From the NCBI GenBank assembly GCA_947476405.1, contig CANJQG010000021.1, positions 1 to 33,557 on the forward strand: 33,557 nucleotides of DNA. Direction: 5' to 3'. Position numbers and translations under genes: made by a program. The notes under the pieces are model-generated. The model did no database searches. It saw only the letters and a list, made by a program, of their open reading frames with translations, and was not told the DNA's origin. Position 1 is the stretch's first letter; each line of letters begins with the position of its first letter. The DNA comes from Thiotrichales bacterium. GTDB taxonomy: Bacteria; Pseudomonadota; Gammaproteobacteria; Francisellales; CACEW01. This document shows positions 23,404 to 33,287 of this stretch, one piece after another.

Positions 23404-23432
23404 CTTGAAAAAAGAGTGCCTCGTCTCCATAT
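23404..23432 (+). promoter_or_regulatory. Sigma-32 heat-shock promoter of groESL
   Basis: CTTGAAA (23404-23410) followed after 14 bases by CTCCATAT (23425-23432) matches the sigma-32 consensus CTTGAAA-N14-CCCCATNT with one mismatch. It lies about 42 bases upstream of groES. No CIRCE element is present, so HrcA control is not indicated. Confidence 0.75.
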
Positions 23433-23474
23433 CATTAAATGAGTCTTTATTATTAACTAACCTAGGAGGTCTTT

Positions 23475-23768
23475 ATGACAATGAATATTCGCCCTCTTCA
23501 TGATCGTGTGCTCGTGCGCCGCGGTGAAGAAGAAACCAAAACAGCGGGTGGGATTGTGATTCCTGACAATGCAACTGAAAAGCCTTTAAAAGGCGAAATC
23601 ATTGCGGTTGGAAATGGAAAAATCCTTGAAAATGGTCAAGTGCGTCCATTAGATGTCAAAGTGGGTAATCACGTCTATTTTGGAAAATATGCCGGCACTG
23701 AAATCAAAATTGAAGGCACTGAATATTTGATTATGCGCGAAGAAGATCTCATCGCGGTGATTGTTTAA
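23475..23768 (+). CDS. groES: Co-chaperonin GroES
   Basis: A 97-residue GroES, the heptameric lid of the GroEL folding chamber. The family signature begins at MNIRPLHDRVLVRR. The mobile loop EEETKTAGGIVIP (about 18-30) and the C-terminal EYLIMREEDLIAVI are intact. The ATG at 23475 has a perfect AGGAGG five bases upstream; an ATG two codons later is also possible. groEL follows after 24 bases. Confidence 0.97.
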   Translation: MTMNIRPLHDRVLVRRGEEETKTAGGIVIPDNATEKPLKGEIIAVGNGKILENGQVRPLDVKVGNHVYFGKYAGTEIKIEGTEYLIMREEDLIAVIV

Positions 23769-23792
23769 TTATTATTGAAGGAGAACTTAAAA

Positions 23793-25442
23793 ATGGCAGT
23801 TAATGTCACATTTGCAAATGATGCAAGACTTGAAATGTTGGAAGGGGTTAACATCCTCGCCAATGCAGTAAAAGTAACCCTGGGCCCTAAAGGACGTCAT
23901 GTCATTATTGAGAAAGGCTATGGCGACCCTGAAATTACTAAAGATGGCGTAACTGTTGCGAAAGCCATTGATCTTAAATGCAAAATCAAAAATTTGGGCG
24001 CACAATTGGTGAAAGCCGTTGCGTCCAAAGCGAATGATGATGCGGGTGATGGCACCACGACTGCAACTGTTTTGGCACAATCCATTGTGACCGAAGGCTT
24101 GAAATACGTGACCGCGGGTGTAAATCCGATGGATCTTAAGCGTGGAATCGATAAAGCAACAAAAGCAGTAGAAGACTTTCTGAAAGAAATGGCAGTGCCT
24201 TGCAAAGATAGCAAAGCGATTGCGCAAGTGGGAACGATTTCCGCTAACTCAGAAGATTCAATCGGTCAAATGATTGCGACTGCGATGGAAAAAGTCGGCA
24301 AAGAAGGCGTCATCACAATTGAAGATGGCTCCGGTTTTGATAATGAATTGGATGTGGTTGAAGGCATGCAATTTGATCGCGGCTATATTTCTCCTTACTT
24401 TGCAACCAATCAACAAAATATGACTGCTGAATTAGACAGCCCTTATATCTTGTTGGTCGACAAAAAAATCTCTAATATTCGTGAATTACTACCCGTCTTG
24501 GAAGGCGTTGCGAAATCAGGCAAAGCCTTGATGATTATTGCGGAAGATGTCGAAGGCGAAGCATTGGCCACTTTGGTTGTGAATAACCTCCGCGGGATTG
24601 TAAAAGTCTGTGCAGTGAAAGCACCTGGTTTTGGCGACCGTCGTAAAGCGATGCTTGAAGATATTGCCGTTCTGACGAATGCAACTGTGATTGCTGAAGA
24701 AATCGGCCTCAGCTTAGAAAAAGCGACCTTGGAACATTTGGGTCGTGCTAAGAAAATTACTGTCACTAAAGAAACCACGACGATTGTAGATGGTTCTGGC
24801 GACAAGACAACGATTGAAGCACGTGTGATACAGATTCGTTCACAAATCGAAGAATCCACCTCTGACTATGATCGTGAAAAACTACAAGAGCGCTTGGCAA
24901 AATTGGCCGGCGGTGTTGCGGTGATTAAAGTAGGTGGTGCAAGTGAAATCGAAATTAAAGAACGCAAAGCGCGTGTTGTTGATGCATTAGCAGCAGTTCG
25001 TGCAGCAGTAGAAGAAGGCGTATTGCCAGGTGGCGGTGTGGCTTTGGTTCGTGCAATTGCTGCTTTAAACAATGTCAAAGGGGATAATGTAGATCAGGAT
25101 CATGGCATTTCGATTATTCGCCGTGCTTTAGAAGCGCCTTTCCGTCAAATCGCGGAAAACGCAGGCTGCGAACCTTCTGTTATTTTGCATAAAGTATTAG
25201 AAGGCAAAGAAACAAACTTTGGCTTTAATGCAGCAACAGGTGAGTTTGGCGATATGGTGAAAATGGGTATTTTGGATCCTACCAAAGTAACGCGTTCCGC
25301 TTTAAGAAATGCAGCTTCTGTTGCAGGTCTGATGGTGACGACCGAAGCATCGATTACCTTAGTGAAGGAAGATGCACCTGCTGGCGGCGCCGGTGGAATG
25401 GGCGGCATGGGTGGAATGGGCGGTATGGATGGAATGATGTAA
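23793..25442 (+). CDS. groEL: Chaperonin GroEL
   Basis: A 549-residue GroEL, the tetradecameric ATP-driven folding chamber of the cytosol. It has the GPKGRHVIIEKGYGDPEITKDGVTVAK nucleotide-binding start, the DGTTTAT motif in AGDGTTTATVLAQ with its catalytic aspartate, the conserved apical substrate-binding region, and the C-terminal GGM repeats ending in DGMM. The first methionine of the family sequence is the ATG at 23793, with AAGGAG ten bases upstream. The gene is the end of the groESL operon and is closed by a strong terminator. Its length and full motifs indicate a functional copy. Confidence 0.98.
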   Translation: MAVNVTFANDARLEMLEGVNILANAVKVTLGPKGRHVIIEKGYGDPEITKDGVTVAKAIDLKCKIKNLGAQLVKAVASKANDDAGDGTTTATVLAQSIVTEGLKYVTAGVNPMDLKRGIDKATKAVEDFLKEMAVPCKDSKAIAQVGTISANSEDSIGQMIATAMEKVGKEGVITIEDGSGFDNELDVVEGMQFDRGYISPYFATNQQNMTAELDSPYILLVDKKISNIRELLPVLEGVAKSGKALMIIAEDVEGEALATLVVNNLRGIVKVCAVKAPGFGDRRKAMLEDIAVLTNATVIAEEIGLSLEKATLEHLGRAKKITVTKETTTIVDGSGDKTTIEARVIQIRSQIEESTSDYDREKLQERLAKLAGGVAVIKVGGASEIEIKERKARVVDALAAVRAAVEEGVLPGGGVALVRAIAALNNVKGDNVDQDHGISIIRRALEAPFRQIAENAGCEPSVILHKVLEGKETNFGFNAATGEFGDMVKMGILDPTKVTRSALRNAASVAGLMVTTEASITLVKEDAPAGGAGGMGGMGGMGGMDGMM

Positions 25443-25470
25443 ATATCCATTCCCGTTTCATTTTAATAAA

Positions 25471-25496
25471 AAACCCGCTGTACGGCGGGTTTTTTA
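25471..25496 (+). terminator. Rho-independent terminator after groEL
   Basis: A nine-base stem, AAAACCCGC with GCGGGTTTT, encloses a six-base loop and is followed by a T-run. Confidence 0.9.
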
Positions 25497-25512
25497 TTGC
25501 CAAAAAATCAGC

Positions 25513-25518
25513 TATAAT
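25513..25518 (+). promoter_or_regulatory. -10 element upstream of the glutamate dehydrogenase gene
   Basis: A perfect TATAAT lies 30 bases before the gdh start, directly after the groEL terminator. No good -35 is found 16-18 bases upstream, so an activator or an extended contact may be needed. The gene has no obvious ribosome binding site. Confidence 0.4.
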
Positions 25519-25547
25519 CAGGCTTCGTTTATCTTGACCCCGCTACT

Positions 25548-28500
25548 ATGAAGCATATTGAAAGCCACTCTATTTTAAATGATTTAAAAACCTATATTGC
25601 CAAAAACGCACCGCCTCTTGAAAAAGATCTACTGACACATTTAGTCGATTATTATTACAATATCGCCGTTTCACGTGAAGAGCTTTCAGAGCGCGCCCTG
25701 CCTGATTTGTATGCGCGATTTTACTCGCATTTTCAATTTATGAAAAAACGTCAGGAAGGTCAGATTAAACTAAGCGTTTTTAATCCGAAATTAACAGATG
25801 ATGGTTTTGCTTCTCCCCATACGATTATTCAAATTTGTCAAGATGATATGCCTTTTCTGGTGGATAGCATGCTGATGGAATTAAACCGCCAAAGTGTTGC
25901 TGTCCATTTTATTGTCCATAATGGTGCTGTTCATACGCGACGAGACGCTCAAGGGGAGATAAATGAGTTTGTGAGTAGTCATGCCCTCTCTGAGGATGTG
26001 ATTATTGAAGCCAATGCCTATATTGAAGTCGATCATCAACATGATGAAACCGCTTTAATGGCTTTGCAAGATGGGTTGTTTTCAGTTTTATCTGATGTGG
26101 GTCTGGCCGTAGATGATTTTCTGGAAATGCGCACTAAAATGCAAAATCATGCCCAGGCACTCAAGACAGAAAAAGCCAAGCCCGTCGCAGACTTTTTGCA
26201 TTGGTTGGTCTCAGATCACTTTACTTTCTTGGGATACGCACGTTTTAATCATTTCAAAAAAACACCCGAAACCGCATTGGGCTTGATGAAAGACCAGAGC
26301 AGTTATGGAATGCATTGTTTTGCAGATGAGTTTAAAGCGCTTCCTGTCGAATTGCAAAATCAAGAGATGGTGGTAACCAAATCCAGTTATCTTTCAACGG
26401 TACATCGGCCGATTTATTTAGATGCTATTTTAATTCCGGAATTTGATCAGAATGGCCAGTGGATTGGAGAGTCACGTTTTTTAGGCTTATTTACCTCAAG
26501 CGCCTATCATAGCCGTGCTGTAGATATTCCCCATCTTCAGGATAAAGTGAAAAATGTCTTTAAACGCGCTCATTTTGCGCGGCATGGTCATGATTTTAAA
26601 GCCCTTGAAGATATCATTGAAAGTTTCCCGAAGGATGAACTTTTTCAAATGACGGAGGATCAAATTTTTGATCCTGCCACCCGAATTTTATATATTCAGG
26701 AAAGGCAACAGATTCGCCTATTTTTGCGTAAAGATCTGTTTGGTCGTTTTTATAATTGCATGGTGTATTTGCCAAGAGACTTATATAATACTGAATTACG
26801 CCTGAAATTTCAAAATATTCTGATGCATGAATTGCATGGTGAAACTGCAACGCATACACCCCGATTTTTGGCTTCTGTATTATGCCGAATTGACTTTGTG
26901 ATTCGGGTTAAAGAGGGCGAACCTGCTTCTGTTGATTTATCTGCAATTGAGGCTCAATTGCGTTTGGTTGCACGTAATTGGCGTGAAGACTTACGCGATA
27001 TGATGGTCGAAAAAATTGGTGAACATAAAACCACTTTTATTTATAATAAATATGCAAGGGCCTTCCCAAGCAATTATTGTGATGATTTTACAGTGACTGA
27101 AGCCTATCGAGATATCAGTAGAATTGAAGAGCTCGATCAGGGTGAAGTGGATTTAATTATTGATTTTGAACGCGATGAATTGCAATCAAATTTGCTGCAT
27201 TTTAAAGCAATGCAACGTCATCACGGTTTGTGGCTGACCCATATTCTGCCGATTTTAGAAAATTTTGGATTGCAAGTGATTGAAGAGCGGCCCTATGAAG
27301 TGCGCTTGCCGGATAATCTTTCCGTTTGGATTTCGGACTTCTTGATTGATGGAGCGGATTTAGATGCCCATTTTGATTCGGTTAAAGCCCTCTTTAAAGA
27401 GGCTTTTTTAGAGGTCTGGCACAAGCGTGCTGAAAATGATCGCTTTAATCGACTGACCCTCCAAATTGGCTTAGCTGCACGAGAAGTGGTTTTGTTGAGA
27501 GCGGTTGCCAAATATTTAGCGCAATTGGGTTTTTTATATAGCCAGCAATATATTGAAGATACCTTGGGGCGCTATCCAGAGTTAACCCGAGCTTTAGTGG
27601 ATTTGTTTATTACTAAATTTAATCCAAGCCTCAGTCATGCAGCCCGCAATAAAACAACAGAGATCCAGCAGCAGTTTGAGCTTGGCTTGAAAAAAGTAAG
27701 CAGCCTTGATCATGATCGTATTCTAAGGCGTTTTAAAGAAGTCATTAAAGCCATGATGCGGACGAATTATTTTCAGAAAGATGAAGGCGGGGCCTTTAAG
27801 TCCTATGTTTCTTTTAAAGTAGATTGCCATTTAATTTCTGATATTCCAAAACCGATTCCCATGGCCGGTATTTTTGTCTATGCGCCGGAAGTAGAAGGGA
27901 TTCATTTACGCGGTGCTAAGGTTGCGCGCGGTGGGATTCGTTGGTCAGATCGGCGTGAAGATTTTCGGACGGAAGTGTTAGGCCTGATGAAAGCGCAGCA
28001 AGTCAAAAATGCAGTCATTGTTCCGCTCGGTGCAAAAGGAGGCTTCTGCCCTAAAAATCTTCCTTTTTCAGAGGGGCGCGATGCGGTTCAAGCGGAAGCG
28101 ATTCGCTGTTATAAAATTTATATCGCCTCTTTACTGGATCTGACGGATAATATTGTAAAAGGAAAAGTCGTACCCCCTGAAAATGTCGTGCGCTATGATG
28201 AAGATGATCCTTACCTCGTCGTTGCTGCGGATAAAGGAACAGCAAGTTTTTCAGATATTGCAAATCAAGTGGCCGCTGAATATCATTTTTGGCTAGGCGA
28301 TGCTTTTGCTTCAGGGGGAAGCAACGGTTACGATCATAAAAAAATGGCCATTACGGCTCGCGGCGCCTGGGAATCCGTCAAGCGTCACTTTCTTTATTTG
28401 AGCAGGGATATTCAATCTAAAGATTTTACAGTCGTTGGAATTGGTGATATGTCAGGGGATGTTTTTGGAAATGGCATGCTTTTGTCCAAGCATATTCAAT

Positions 28501-30335
28501 TAGTTGCCGCTTTTAATCACATGCATATCTTTTTGGATCCTCAGCCCAATATTGTGACGAGTTTTGAAGAACGACAACGCTTATTTCAGCTGCCTCGTTC
28601 TGCCTGGTCCGATTATAATCCAGCCTTGCTGAGTCAAGGGGGGGGCGTCTTTGAACGTTCACTCAAAACGATTTCCATCACGCCAGAAGTCCAGACTGCT
28701 TTAGGGATCACAGAAACTGAACTGGAGCCAAATGAACTGATTAAAGCGATCCTCAAAGCCCCGGTTGATTTATTATGGAATGGTGGAATTGGAACCTATG
28801 TGAAGGCCTCCTCACAAAATCATTTTGATGTGGGCGATCGAACGAATGATATCTTGCGCATTAATGCCAACGAACTCCGCTGCAAAGTAGTGGGAGAGGG
28901 CGGAAATCTTGGATTTACGCAACTTGCTCGGGTAGAATATGCCCTGGCTGATGGACAGATTTGTACCGATGCGATTGATAATTCAGCAGGCGTGGATTGT
29001 TCAGATCATGAAGTGAATATTAAAATTCTCTTGAATGCGGTTGTCGCTGATGAAAAATTGACGCTTGATGAGCGAAATCATCTGCTTGCTCAAATGGAAA
29101 AAGAAGTGGGCAGCTTGGTTTTATCGGATAATTACCATCAAACGCAAGCCATTAGTAATGGTGTGCAGCAAATGTCTGCTGTCACGACCTATATTCGTTT
29201 ATTGCGTGAGTTGGAGCGTGAAGGCTTTATTAGTCGGTCATTAGAAGCGCTGCCCAGCGATAAGATATTAAAATCTCGGGCAAGTCAAGGAAAAAGCTTC
29301 ACCAAGCCTGAGTTTTCTGTTTTGATGGCTTATGCTAAAACCACGATCAAGGATATTCTACTGCGCTCGGACTTTCCGGAGGAGCCTTATTGTGAGCATT
29401 ATTTGGCGGCTGAATTTCCTAAAATCTTGGCGGAAAAATATCGTGAGCAAATGCAGCAACATCGTCTCAAACGCGAAATTGTGGTCACACAGCTCACCAA
29501 TACCATGGTGCAATACATGGGGATTGCCTATGTACATCGCATGTATGATGAGGTTGGAGCTTCGCCGGCAATGAGTGCTCGTGCTTTTATTGCTGCACTG
29601 GATTTGTTTGAGGTTGAATCGATTTGGCATGATATTGAAAAATTGGATGGGCAGGTTTCTGCAAAAGTTCAAATTGAGATGATGAATGAGATTACGTATT
29701 TTCTTCAACATCAAAGTCGCTGGTTATTGCATCGCTATCGCGCGCATTTGCCGGTCCCTGAAATTATTCATCAATACAAAGCCGATTGTAAGGAGCTCTT
29801 TAAACTCTCCTATCAGTGTTTGAACGAAGAGCAAAAAGCCGTTCGGGATGGACTCATCAAGTCCTATACTGACCAGGGTGTTCCTTCAAAACTGGCAAAA
29901 CGAGTGGCTGATTTTTATTATCTTTATTCGGCTTTAGATATGATTTCAGTTTGTCAAAAACAGAACATTTCTATTCCAGATATGCTCCATATGTTCTATG
30001 CTTTGAGCCAGGCTTTTGGCTTGTCTTGGCTACGCAACATATTGAATCAGGCGGCATCGGGCAGTTATTGGGAAATGCTGTCTGCGGCCTCCCTGAAAGA
30101 TGATTTAAATGCAGCTCAGGCTGAATTAGTAGTGAGTGTATTGCAAAGCACGGCAGATACAGACAAGCCTAAAAAGCGTATTGAAGCCTGGACGACGCAG
30201 TATCGTTATTTTGTAAAGCGTTGGCATGTTCTTTTTGATGACTTCAAGACTTCACAGCAAGAATTTTTCCGTATGGTGACCTTGCTCAATTGCTTGAAGG
30301 ATTTAGTTGGAGTCTGCAAGAAGGATAAGAAGTAA
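25548..30335 (+). CDS. gdhB: NAD-specific glutamate dehydrogenase, large (GDH-180) class
   Basis: A 1595-residue enzyme of the large NAD-dependent glutamate dehydrogenase class (Bac_GDH family), converting glutamate to 2-oxoglutarate and ammonia in catabolism. The N-terminal half (about 1-700) carries the ACT-like regulatory regions of this class. The catalytic core (about 720-1250) contains GGIRWSDRREDFRTEVLGLMKAQ, PLGAKGGF with its lysine, the nucleotide-binding VGIGDMSGDVFGNGML, and VGEGGNLGFTQLARVEYA. A C-terminal region of about 300 residues completes it. Length matches the ~1600-residue proteins of Pseudomonas and Legionella relatives. There is no Shine-Dalgarno sequence. trpC follows after 3 bases. 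This enzyme type suits a bacterium living on amino acids. Confidence 0.95.
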   Translation: MKHIESHSILNDLKTYIAKNAPPLEKDLLTHLVDYYYNIAVSREELSERALPDLYARFYSHFQFMKKRQEGQIKLSVFNPKLTDDGFASPHTIIQICQDDMPFLVDSMLMELNRQSVAVHFIVHNGAVHTRRDAQGEINEFVSSHALSEDVIIEANAYIEVDHQHDETALMALQDGLFSVLSDVGLAVDDFLEMRTKMQNHAQALKTEKAKPVADFLHWLVSDHFTFLGYARFNHFKKTPETALGLMKDQSSYGMHCFADEFKALPVELQNQEMVVTKSSYLSTVHRPIYLDAILIPEFDQNGQWIGESRFLGLFTSSAYHSRAVDIPHLQDKVKNVFKRAHFARHGHDFKALEDIIESFPKDELFQMTEDQIFDPATRILYIQERQQIRLFLRKDLFGRFYNCMVYLPRDLYNTELRLKFQNILMHELHGETATHTPRFLASVLCRIDFVIRVKEGEPASVDLSAIEAQLRLVARNWREDLRDMMVEKIGEHKTTFIYNKYARAFPSNYCDDFTVTEAYRDISRIEELDQGEVDLIIDFERDELQSNLLHFKAMQRHHGLWLTHILPILENFGLQVIEERPYEVRLPDNLSVWISDFLIDGADLDAHFDSVKALFKEAFLEVWHKRAENDRFNRLTLQIGLAAREVVLLRAVAKYLAQLGFLYSQQYIEDTLGRYPELTRALVDLFITKFNPSLSHAARNKTTEIQQQFELGLKKVSSLDHDRILRRFKEVIKAMMRTNYFQKDEGGAFKSYVSFKVDCHLISDIPKPIPMAGIFVYAPEVEGIHLRGAKVARGGIRWSDRREDFRTEVLGLMKAQQVKNAVIVPLGAKGGFCPKNLPFSEGRDAVQAEAIRCYKIYIASLLDLTDNIVKGKVVPPENVVRYDEDDPYLVVAADKGTASFSDIANQVAAEYHFWLGDAFASGGSNGYDHKKMAITARGAWESVKRHFLYLSRDIQSKDFTVVGIGDMSGDVFGNGMLLSKHIQLVAAFNHMHIFLDPQPNIVTSFEERQRLFQLPRSAWSDYNPALLSQGGGVFERSLKTISITPEVQTALGITETELEPNELIKAILKAPVDLLWNGGIGTYVKASSQNHFDVGDRTNDILRINANELRCKVVGEGGNLGFTQLARVEYALADGQICTDAIDNSAGVDCSDHEVNIKILLNAVVADEKLTLDERNHLLAQMEKEVGSLVLSDNYHQTQAISNGVQQMSAVTTYIRLLRELEREGFISRSLEALPSDKILKSRASQGKSFTKPEFSVLMAYAKTTIKDILLRSDFPEEPYCEHYLAAEFPKILAEKYREQMQQHRLKREIVVTQLTNTMVQYMGIAYVHRMYDEVGASPAMSARAFIAALDLFEVESIWHDIEKLDGQVSAKVQIEMMNEITYFLQHQSRWLLHRYRAHLPVPEIIHQYKADCKELFKLSYQCLNEEQKAVRDGLIKSYTDQGVPSKLAKRVADFYYLYSALDMISVCQKQNISIPDMLHMFYALSQAFGLSWLRNILNQAASGSYWEMLSAASLKDDLNAAQAELVVSVLQSTADTDKPKKRIEAWTTQYRYFVKRWHVLFDDFKTSQQEFFRMVTLLNCLKDLVGVCKKDKK

Positions 30336-30338
30336 ATA

Positions 30339-31088
30339 ATGGCCTTAGAGAAAATTTTAGCAATGCAGCGCCAGGCCATTAAAAGTCTAGCGCCTGCACC
30401 GCAAAACTTGCCAAAGAGTGATCGCAATTTTCTGGCTGCCCTAAAATCAAGTTTAATCAAGCCTGCTGTGATTGCAGAATTGAAGCCAAAGTCACCTTCA
30501 GAGGGCGTGCTTGCACAAGTACAATATGACCCTGAAATTCAGGCAAAATGCTATGAAGAAGGCGGGGCAGCGGCTTTGTCCGTTCTGACCGAGGGCCATT
30601 TTTTTAATGGTAAATTTGCTGATTTAACCCTTGCACGAGAGGCTACCCATTTACCTGTTTTGTGTAAAGATTTTATTCTTGATCTGAACCAAGTCAAATG
30701 GGCACGTGATGCCGGCGCGGATGCTTGCCTTTTAATTGTTGCTGCATTGGATCAGCCCCAGCTCATTGCGCTTAAAAAAGAAATTGAATCCTATGACATG
30801 CTTGCCGTGATTGAAGTCCATACCGAAGTCGAGTTAATGCGCGCGCTCCAGAGTCAACCAGAGATTATTTTAATTAATAATCGTAATCTCTGGGATTTAT
30901 CGATGCATCCTGAGACAACAGCTCATCTATTGCCTTTGATTCCAGAAGGCGTTCCGGTGATCAGTGCCTCCGGCTTTACCACTCCAGAGGCAATTAAAGC
31001 CTTACCCTTCCGCATCAACGCAGTTTTAGTGGGAACTCAGCTGATGCGCGAAGGGGATCCTCGGCTGTTTTTGCAGCAGTTAGGTTAA
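30339..31088 (+). CDS. trpC: Indole-3-glycerol phosphate synthase
   Basis: A 249-residue TIM-barrel enzyme that closes the indole ring in tryptophan synthesis (CdRP to indole-3-glycerol phosphate). Active-site residues are in place: E47 and K49 in AELKPKSPSEG, K110 in LCKDFI, E159 in VIEVHTE and N180 in INNRN. It is a single-domain form, without the TrpF fusion of enterobacteria. It starts 3 bases after the glutamate dehydrogenase stop codon, with a ribosome site inside that gene's end (AAGGATAAGAAG). Its end overlaps the convergent transketolase gene by 9 bases. No other trp gene is in the window. Confidence 0.93.
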   Translation: MALEKILAMQRQAIKSLAPAPQNLPKSDRNFLAALKSSLIKPAVIAELKPKSPSEGVLAQVQYDPEIQAKCYEEGGAAALSVLTEGHFFNGKFADLTLAREATHLPVLCKDFILDLNQVKWARDAGADACLLIVAALDQPQLIALKKEIESYDMLAVIEVHTEVELMRALQSQPEIILINNRNLWDLSMHPETTAHLLPLIPEGVPVISASGFTTPEAIKALPFRINAVLVGTQLMREGDPRLFLQQLG

Positions 31089-33065
31089 GCTTTTTGCCGC
31101 TGCCACCACATGGGCGATTGTCAAACCAAAGTGAGTGAAAAGGTCTTCTGCTTTCGCAGATTCACCAAAACAATCAATGCCTAACACCGTGCCCTGGCCG
31201 CGTACCAATTTATACCAAAGGCCCGTTGAGCCCGCTTCAACGACCAGCATGGGGAAATTTTGTAGGACTTGTTTTTGATAAGCAGCATCCTGACGCATGA
31301 ATAATTCCAGGCAAGGGATTGAAACGACATTCGCCATGATGCCCTCTTTTTTTAAGATCTCCTGCGCTTGCATGACCAATTGCACTTCAGAGCCTGTTGC
31401 AATCAAATTCAAGATGGCACCAGCCTGTTCTGACACAATATAGCCGCCTTGATGAATGCCTGAAATCTGCTGGGCATTGCGTTCGTAAGTTGGGAGATTT
31501 TGTCTGGATAAGGCGAGTAAGCTTGGACCATCCGTATTCTGGAGTGCAGCCTGCCAGGCGATGAGTGTTTCTGTCGCATCACAAGGACGCCAAACGGCCA
31601 AATTGGGAATCAGTCGTAGAGAACTAATCTGTTCGATGGGTTGATGGGTCGGGCCATCTTCGCCTAAGCCAATGGAATCATGGGTCATGACATAAATCAC
31701 GCGCTGTTTCATGATGGCGGACATACGAATCGCATTGCGCGCGTAATCAGTGAACACTAAAAAGGTTGCCACATAAGGGATAAAGCCACGATGCAAGGCC
31801 AGGCCATTCGCAATCGCGCTCATCCCAAATTCACGGACGCCATAATATAAATAATTGCCTTTGAAGTCATCATGAAGAATAGAGGTCGCACCTTTCCAGA
31901 AGGTGAGATTGGAGCCTCCTAAATCTGCGGATCCACCCAAAAATTCAGGTAAAACAGGGCCCAATAAATTTAAGGCTTCTTGTGAGGCTTTACGCGTCGC
32001 ACTATTTGGTTTTTGCGTATTGAGATTTTGAACCTGCACCTGGATCAAATCAGAAAGCGCTTCGGGTAAATCACCCTGAATACGGCGGAGTAATTCACGC
32101 GCTAAATCCGGATGTGCTTTTTGATAGGTATTGAATAGGGTTTGCCAGGTTTGTTCCCGTTTTTCGCCTGACTCACGTGCATTAAAAGCCTGATAGATTT
32201 CAACGGGAATTTCAAAAGGGGCATAGGGCCACTGCAATTGGGTGCGCGTGAGGGCAATTTCATCTGCACCAAGTGGGGCGCCGTGACAAGATTCTTTTCC
32301 GCCTTTATTGGGGGAGCCAAAGCCAATGGTGGTTTTACAGCAAATTAAAGTAGGGCGGTTTGTTTCAGCGTTGGCTTGCTTAATTGCATTGCGAAGAGCC
32401 TCTGCATCATGCCCATCAACATGGGCAATCACATTCCAACCGTAGGATTCAAAGCGTTTTGGGGTGTTATCTGTAAACCAGCCTTCTACTTCTCCATCAA
32501 TCGAGATCCCATTGTCATCCCAGAAGGCAATCAGTTTATTGAGTTTCCAGGTTCCAGCCAGGGAGGCAGCTTCATGCGAGATGCCCTCCATCAGGCAGCC
32601 ATCCCCCATAAACACATAGGTATGATGATCGATAATCGGGAGTTCAGCCTGATTGAATTGCGCTGCCAGAATTTTTTCAGCCAGCGCCATTCCGACTGCA
32701 TTCGCCAAACCCTGACCCAACGGACCCGTTGTCGTCTCAATTCCTGGAGTATAGCCTAATTCAGGATGTCCAGGCGTTTTGCTATGAAGTTGGCGAAAGG
32801 CTTTCAAATCATCAATCGAGAGTGCATAACCGGTCAAGTGCAACAAGCTATAATGCAGCATTGATCCATGTCCATTCGACAAAATAAAGCGATCGCGATT
32901 GATCCAATGGGGATTCTCGGGATTATGCTGCAAAAACTCACGCCACAGCACGGTCGCAATATCCGCCATCCCCATCGGCATACCGGGATGTCCTGATTTG
33001 GCTTGTTCAACGGCGTCCATACTGAGGAAGCGAATGGCATTGGCGAGATTGGTTTCGGTCATCAC
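31080..33065 (-). CDS. tkt: Transketolase
   Basis: A 661-residue thiamine-diphosphate enzyme of the pentose phosphate pathway, moving two-carbon units between sugar phosphates in the cytosol. The N-terminal SGHPGMPMGMADIATVLW region, the ThDP/metal motif GDGCLMEGISHEAASLAG...DDN, the central pyrimidine domain with DSIGLGEDGPTHQP, and a C-terminal domain ending SAKAEDLFTHFG are all present. Two adjacent ATG codons (33065, 33062) could serve as start; AAGGA lies upstream. It is monocistronic, convergent with trpC and overlapping it by 9 bases. In many gammaproteobacteria tkt leads epd-pgk; that linkage is absent here. Confidence 0.96.
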   Translation of the reverse strand: MMTETNLANAIRFLSMDAVEQAKSGHPGMPMGMADIATVLWREFLQHNPENPHWINRDRFILSNGHGSMLHYSLLHLTGYALSIDDLKAFRQLHSKTPGHPELGYTPGIETTTGPLGQGLANAVGMALAEKILAAQFNQAELPIIDHHTYVFMGDGCLMEGISHEAASLAGTWKLNKLIAFWDDNGISIDGEVEGWFTDNTPKRFESYGWNVIAHVDGHDAEALRNAIKQANAETNRPTLICCKTTIGFGSPNKGGKESCHGAPLGADEIALTRTQLQWPYAPFEIPVEIYQAFNARESGEKREQTWQTLFNTYQKAHPDLARELLRRIQGDLPEALSDLIQVQVQNLNTQKPNSATRKASQEALNLLGPVLPEFLGGSADLGGSNLTFWKGATSILHDDFKGNYLYYGVREFGMSAIANGLALHRGFIPYVATFLVFTDYARNAIRMSAIMKQRVIYVMTHDSIGLGEDGPTHQPIEQISSLRLIPNLAVWRPCDATETLIAWQAALQNTDGPSLLALSRQNLPTYERNAQQISGIHQGGYIVSEQAGAILNLIATGSEVQLVMQAQEILKKEGIMANVVSIPCLELFMRQDAAYQKQVLQNFPMLVVEAGSTGLWYKLVRGQGTVLGIDCFGESAKAEDLFTHFGLTIAHVVAAAKSLT

Positions 33066-33095
33066 AGTTAAAATCCTTTTTGATCAAAAGAGAGC

Positions 33096-33125
33096 ATTTT
33101 AGCATGTGACTGAAGAGGCTGTCTA
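33096..33125 (-). promoter_or_regulatory. Promoter of the transketolase gene
   Basis: On the minus strand TAGACA (33125-33120) is followed after 18 bases by TAAAAT (33101-33096), about 31 bases before the start codon. It sets a right-hand limit for the intact chromosomal region before the transposon remnant. Confidence 0.5.
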
Positions 33126-33287
33126 ATCCTGGAAGGGATTTACAACAAACAATCTGATCAACTCAGAAAGGTGTGTTGACTCATCTACACAATAGCAGCA
33201 TGTGAAGGTGCCTGTTGCTTTTGAGTTGCTGAATGAGCTAATAGTGGCGTCGTTGAGCCTGCTGAAAAATTCGGTTTGCCTGCTTGA
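33126..33287. other. Stretch without a recognisable gene
   Basis: No convincing coding region, RNA or strong repeat is seen in these 162 bases. All frames are broken by stops. It may be degraded upstream sequence of the transposase fragment that follows, or ordinary intergenic DNA. Confidence 0.4.

Noticed and set aside
23387..23474. Possible CIRCE (HrcA) element before groES
   Set aside because: No TTAGCACTC-N9-GAGTGCTAA dyad is present; the sigma-32 promoter explains heat control.
25380..25440. Tandem repeat at the end of groEL
   Set aside because: It encodes the ordinary GGM tail of GroEL.
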